This document shows, piece after piece, positions 6,590 through 8,904 of a DNA stretch of 8,904 bases (position 1 is its first letter; every line of letters starts with the position of its first letter). The position numbers and the translations under genes are program-made. A model generated the notes under the pieces. That model saw only the letters and a program-made list of their open reading frames with translations. It searched no databases and was not told the DNA's origin. Source of the DNA: Alphaproteobacteria bacterium (GTDB lineage Bacteria; Pseudomonadota; Alphaproteobacteria; Micavibrionales; CSBR16-224); assembly GCA_006226225.1 (NCBI GenBank), contig SBHI01000210.1:1-8904 (forward strand). Reading direction: 5' to 3'.

Positions 6590-6994
6590 ATGACGGAACA
6601 TCACTTCCCTTTGCGCGTTTATTATGCCGATACCGATGCGGGCGGCGTTGTCTACCATGCCAGCTATCTGCGTTTCGCCGAGCAGGCACGCACGGAAATG
6701 CTGCGTGACGCGGGGTTCGAGCATGCCGCCTTGCTGAAGGCAACAGGCATTGCTTTTGCCGTCCGTCACCTTGAAATCGACTACCGCCGCCCTGCCGTGC
6801 TGGATGACCAATTGACCATCGCCACGAAACTGGCGCATCTGGGCAATGCCCGCATGGATCTGGAACAGGTGTTTTTGAAAGACGGAGAAGCGATCGTGAC
6901 CATTCGTCTGACCCTTGTCTGCATGGATGTGCACACGCAGAAAGCCGCGCGTCTGCCCGAAGAATGTCGTGCAGTCTTTGAAAAAATGATGTAG
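6590..6994 (+). CDS. ybgC: YbgC-type acyl-CoA thioesterase of the Tol-Pal locus
   Basis: A 134-residue single hotdog-fold protein of the 4-hydroxybenzoyl-CoA thioesterase family. In other bacteria YbgC hydrolyses acyl-CoA or acyl-carrier thioesters, is cytoplasmic, and is encoded just before tolQ; its exact role in the Tol-Pal system is not settled. The signature 'RVYYADTDAGGVVYHASYLRFAEQART' (9-35) contains the expected catalytic aspartate D16 and the helix that follows it. 'LEIDYRRPAVLDDQLTI' and 'IRLTLVCMD' are the usual strand blocks. AGGA (6575-6578) stands 11 bases before ATG 6590. The gene starts 53 bases after murE, with no terminator visible in between, so it may share the murE transcript. 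The length and neighbour (tolQ 39 bases on) fit the family well. Confidence 0.93.
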   Translation: MTEHHFPLRVYYADTDAGGVVYHASYLRFAEQARTEMLRDAGFEHAALLKATGIAFAVRHLEIDYRRPAVLDDQLTIATKLAHLGNARMDLEQVFLKDGEAIVTIRLTLVCMDVHTQKAARLPEECRAVFEKMM

Positions 6995-7033
6995 ATTTTT
7001 TAGAATAAAAGACGATCAAAGGAGAAGAAGAAT

Positions 7034-7801
7034 ATGGCCGATGCAGCCTCTGACGCCGTCAGCCGCGCCGTAGACAGCGCCAAACTTGCCGGAACCGCCC
7101 TGCAGCACGACATGTCGATGTGGGGATTATTCATGCAGGCCGATATCGTGGTGAAATCGGTGATGCTGATGCTGGTGCTGGCCTCGATCTGGAGCTGGGC
7201 GATTATTCTGGATAAATGGGCCAGTTTCAAAAGCCTGAACGTCAAAGCCAATAAATTTGAATCCTCTTTCTGGTCGGGTGAACCTTTGGAACAGCTGTAT
7301 AAACGCATCCACGGTCATGCCTCCGACCCGATGGCACGCACCTTCTGTGCCGCGATGAATGAATGGACGCTGTCTTCGGATAATGCCCGTACCGGCGCAT
7401 TGAGCGCCAGTCTGCAACAGCGTATCGACCGCTCCATGGCAACCTCGATCAACCGCGAGGTCAATTATCTTGAACGCTATATGACCTTTCTGGCCACCGT
7501 CGGTTCCACCGCACCTTTTGTCGGGCTGTTCGGCACGGTCTGGGGCATCATGAACAGTTTCTCCGCTATTGCCGGATCACACAACACCAGTCTGGCCGTT
7601 GTTGCCCCCGGTATTGCCGAGGCGCTTTTCGCAACGGCACTCGGCCTGATTGCCGCCATTCCTGCTGTTGTTGCCTATAACAAATTTTCCACAGATCTCA
7701 GCCGTTATGCGGACAAGCTGGATGCATTTTCATCCGAGTTCAGCTCTATTCTCAGCCGCCATCTGGAACAGCAGGAGGCGCGGACGAAAAAAGCCGCCTG
7801 A
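7034..7801 (+). CDS. tolQ: TolQ, proton-channel subunit of the Tol-Pal system
   Basis: TolQ forms, with TolR, the inner-membrane proton-driven motor that energises TolA and moves Pal to the division site, helping outer-membrane constriction. It is homologous to ExbB and MotA. The 255-residue product has three membrane helices: about 36-58 ('ADIVVKSVMLMLVLASIWSWAII'), about 150-174 ('FLATVGSTAPFVGLFGTVWGIM') and about 190-215 ('GIAEALFATALGLIAAIPAVVAYN'). A large cytoplasmic loop lies between the first two. 'GLFGTVWGIMNSF' is the ExbB/TolQ signature, and 'MWGLFMQADIVVKSVML' near the start favours TolQ over ExbB, as does ybgC upstream. A good AAAGGAG (7018-7024) lies 9 bases before ATG 7034. 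TolR, expected next, is not in the window. The stop codon is inside a strong inverted repeat (7793-7815). Confidence 0.93.
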   Translation: MADAASDAVSRAVDSAKLAGTALQHDMSMWGLFMQADIVVKSVMLMLVLASIWSWAIILDKWASFKSLNVKANKFESSFWSGEPLEQLYKRIHGHASDPMARTFCAAMNEWTLSSDNARTGALSASLQQRIDRSMATSINREVNYLERYMTFLATVGSTAPFVGLFGTVWGIMNSFSAIAGSHNTSLAVVAPGIAEALFATALGLIAAIPAVVAYNKFSTDLSRYADKLDAFSSEFSSILSRHLEQQEARTKKAA

Positions 7802-7815
7802 AAGAAACAGGCGGC
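7787..7815 (-). terminator. Strong minus-strand intrinsic terminator across the tolQ stop codon
   Basis: A perfect 8-bp GC-rich inverted repeat, GCCGCCTG (7793-7800) and CAGGCGGC (7808-7815), encloses a 7-base loop AAAGAAA. Six A (7787-7792) precede it on the plus strand, so read on the minus strand the hairpin is followed by six T, the classic intrinsic terminator form. On the plus strand the hairpin is followed by GCAATTCACC with no T-run. There it would at most slow RNA decay or separate tolQ from the next gene. The tolQ stop TGA (7799-7801) is within the left arm. The nearest minus-strand gene upstream of it is mutS, whose stop lies about 620 bases away. Confidence 0.65.
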
Positions 7816-7862
7816 GCAATTCACCAAAAATTTTCAGGATATGACCCGCGAGGTATGACAGC

Positions 7863-8465
7863 ATGAAATATTTTAAATCAGCTCTTTTTGCACTACTGGC
7901 TTTCTGCGTATTGTCCGCACAACCTGCACAGGCGCAGGATCCCTATGCCAATAAAGTCGTTGTCCCGAACATGAAACGCGACCTGGCCGGAAAATCGCTG
8001 GCGCAAGGACTGCTGGACGATCAGTTCATCAAAGGCTGGTCATCCTATGCCGTCACGATGACGTATAATTTCGGTTATAATAATTACCAGCAGCAGCTTG
8101 AGCAAAGTGCCAAACATTTCACACCGGAAGGCTGGAAGAATTTCCTGACAGCACTGGATGAAGCCAAAATCCTTGAATTCGTCATTAAAAACAAACAATT
8201 TGTTGCAACCATGCTGATCGGGGAACCTATTATTACCCAGCAAGGCGTGAATAACGAAAACGGCGTCTACACATGGCATGTCACCCTGCCTGTGGAAACT
8301 GTTTATTCCAACCGCATTGATTTGCAGAAAATGAATTTGAATATTGAACTCACCATCGTGCGCACCGCAGATAAAGGCAATGAATCCGGTATCGGTATTC
8401 AGCAATGGATCGCTGCTGCCGCAGCTGAAATAGGCCCTAGCCCCGCCGCTGACGCAGCTCACTGA
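7863..8465 (+). CDS. Exported DotI/IcmL-like protein (type IVB secretion-related family), orphan
   Basis: A 200-residue protein with a clear Sec signal peptide: basic 'MKYFK', a hydrophobic core, and an 'AQA' cleavage site after about residue 24. The mature part should be periplasmic. It resembles the C-terminal domain of DotI/IcmL and TraM-type proteins, inner-membrane parts of Dot/Icm and IncI conjugation systems. The matching blocks are 'YNFGYNNYQQQLEQSAKHFTPEGWKNFLTAL' (about 68-98), 'VATMLIGEPIITQQGVNNENGVYTWHVTLPVETVY' and 'LNIELTIVRTADKGNESGIGIQQWIA'. Known members are anchored by an N-terminal membrane helix; here a cleavable signal seems to replace it. No other secretion gene is visible. 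GAGG (7850-7853) is 9 bases before ATG 7863. The gene occupies the usual tolR position, but the sequence is not TolR: the TolR/ExbD membrane helix with its conserved Asp is absent. Family call by eye; the role here is unknown. Confidence 0.75.
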   Translation: MKYFKSALFALLAFCVLSAQPAQAQDPYANKVVVPNMKRDLAGKSLAQGLLDDQFIKGWSSYAVTMTYNFGYNNYQQQLEQSAKHFTPEGWKNFLTALDEAKILEFVIKNKQFVATMLIGEPIITQQGVNNENGVYTWHVTLPVETVYSNRIDLQKMNLNIELTIVRTADKGNESGIGIQQWIAAAAAEIGPSPAADAAH

Positions 8466-8904
8466 TTTTATACAAAATGTCCAACGCCTCGCGCGGCGTC
8501 AACTCGTCCGGCTTGACCTGATCAATGACATCCAGTAGTTCCCCGAGTTCCGGATCAATATCCTGCTCTACAGAAGTATCAGCCGGTTTGAAAATCGGCA
8601 GATGCTCGGCGATGTGATCCAGAATTCCGGCCTGCTCTCCGCTTTCCAATACGCGCAAAACATCCTCGGCGCGCTTCACGACATCTGCGGGCAGTCCCGC
8701 CAGTTTACCGACATGAATACCGTAAGAACGGTCAGCCGCCCCCGCAATCACCTCGTGCAAAAAGACGATTTTATCCTGCCATTCCTTCACCCGCACCGTG
8801 CGGCAAGACATCTTATCCAGCTTTTCCTGCAATCCGGTCAATTCGTGATAATGGGTCGCAAACAGCGTGCGGCATTTTTTGACATCATGCAGATATTCCA
8901 TCAC
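8437..8904 (-). CDS. mutS: MutS, DNA mismatch recognition ATPase, 3' part
   Basis: MutS binds mismatches and small loops in DNA and, with ATP, recruits MutL to start repair. Only the C-terminal 156 codons are present; the frame runs out of the right edge in the middle of the ATPase domain (codons V-M-E-Y-L-H-D at the edge), so no start is called. Clear family blocks are 'LFATHYHELT', including the conserved histidine region of the ATPase, 'GAADRSYGIHVGKLAGLPADVVKRAEDVLRVLE', and the terminal 'ELTPREALDILYKISELR', the helical dimer/tetramer contact region. The protein ends at TAG (8439-8437) with no sign of truncation. It is convergent with the DotI/IcmL-like gene, and the two coding regions overlap by 29 bases (8437-8465). 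No terminator is seen just after its stop; the next minus-strand one is at 7787-7815. Confidence 0.95.
   Translation of the reverse strand: MMEYLHDVKKCRTLFATHYHELTGLQEKLDKMSCRTVRVKEWQDKIVFLHEVIAGAADRSYGIHVGKLAGLPADVVKRAEDVLRVLESGEQAGILDHIAEHLPIFKPADTSVEQDIDPELGELLDVIDQVKPDELTPREALDILYKISELRQRRG

Noticed and set aside
6200..6934. 244-residue open frame on the minus strand
   Set aside because: It spans the end of murE, the spacer and most of ybgC, all firmly identified on the plus strand. It shows no recognisable motif.
7793..7815. Plus-strand terminator after tolQ
   Set aside because: The stem is strong but is followed on the plus strand by GCAATTCACC with no T-run, so the signal is called for the minus strand only.
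7841..7858. Five-codon leader peptide (MTREV) before the DotI/IcmL-like gene
   Set aside because: AGGA is only one base from its ATG, far too close, and nothing suggests attenuation. It is probably chance.
8411..8425. Small inverted repeat GCTGC/GCAGC near the end of the DotI/IcmL-like gene as a mutS terminator
   Set aside because: It has only a 5-bp stem inside an Ala-rich coding stretch and no T-run on the minus strand.
1..8904. CRISPR array, tRNA, rRNA, insertion sequence, phage attachment site
   Set aside because: No regularly spaced repeats, tRNA-like cloverleaf, transposase or integrase reading frame, or terminal repeats were seen. The window is almost fully explained by genes.

Overview
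The window is a stretch of chromosome from a Gram-negative bacterium, most likely an alphaproteobacterium. The case rests on a cell-division/murein (dcw) gene order, a meso-diaminopimelate-type MurE, a Tol system with YbgC and TolQ of the type seen in that class, and an FtsI with an 'EMGSTFK' active-site box. A more precise placement, for example among Micavibrio-like or other deep alphaproteobacterial lineages, would be a guess. Nothing points to a plasmid, phage or insertion sequence, and no tRNA, rRNA or CRISPR array was seen.

Layout. Positions 1-549 hold the 3' part of rsmH (mraW). In most dcw clusters ftsL follows rsmH directly. Here three extra genes lie between them (540-2837): a cytoplasmic beta-propeller-like protein that overlaps the end of rsmH, then two tandem genes of a small, acidic, paralogous family that I do not recognise. 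A 139-base gap with promoter-like and hairpin signals follows, and then ftsL, ftsI and murE, each overlapping the next (2977-6536). After murE the usual murF-mraY-murD continuation is absent. The strand instead carries a ybgC-type thioesterase gene and tolQ (6590-7801). TolR would be expected next, but the following gene encodes an exported protein resembling the periplasmic domain of DotI/IcmL type IV secretion proteins (7863-8465). The window closes with the 3' end of mutS on the minus strand, whose tail overlaps the tail of the DotI/IcmL-like gene.

How the genes fit together. RsmH modifies 16S rRNA. FtsL and FtsI belong to the septal peptidoglycan synthase complex, and MurE makes the peptidoglycan precursor. 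YbgC and TolQ belong to the Tol-Pal envelope system, which acts at the constricting septum. The conserved part of the window is therefore mostly about division and the envelope. The most unusual elements are the three-gene insert between rsmH and ftsL with its duplicated unknown family, the orphan DotI/IcmL-like protein taking the place of tolR, and a strong minus-strand terminator across the tolQ stop codon that could end an antisense transcript coming from mutS. All family calls are from motif recognition by eye; no database search was possible.
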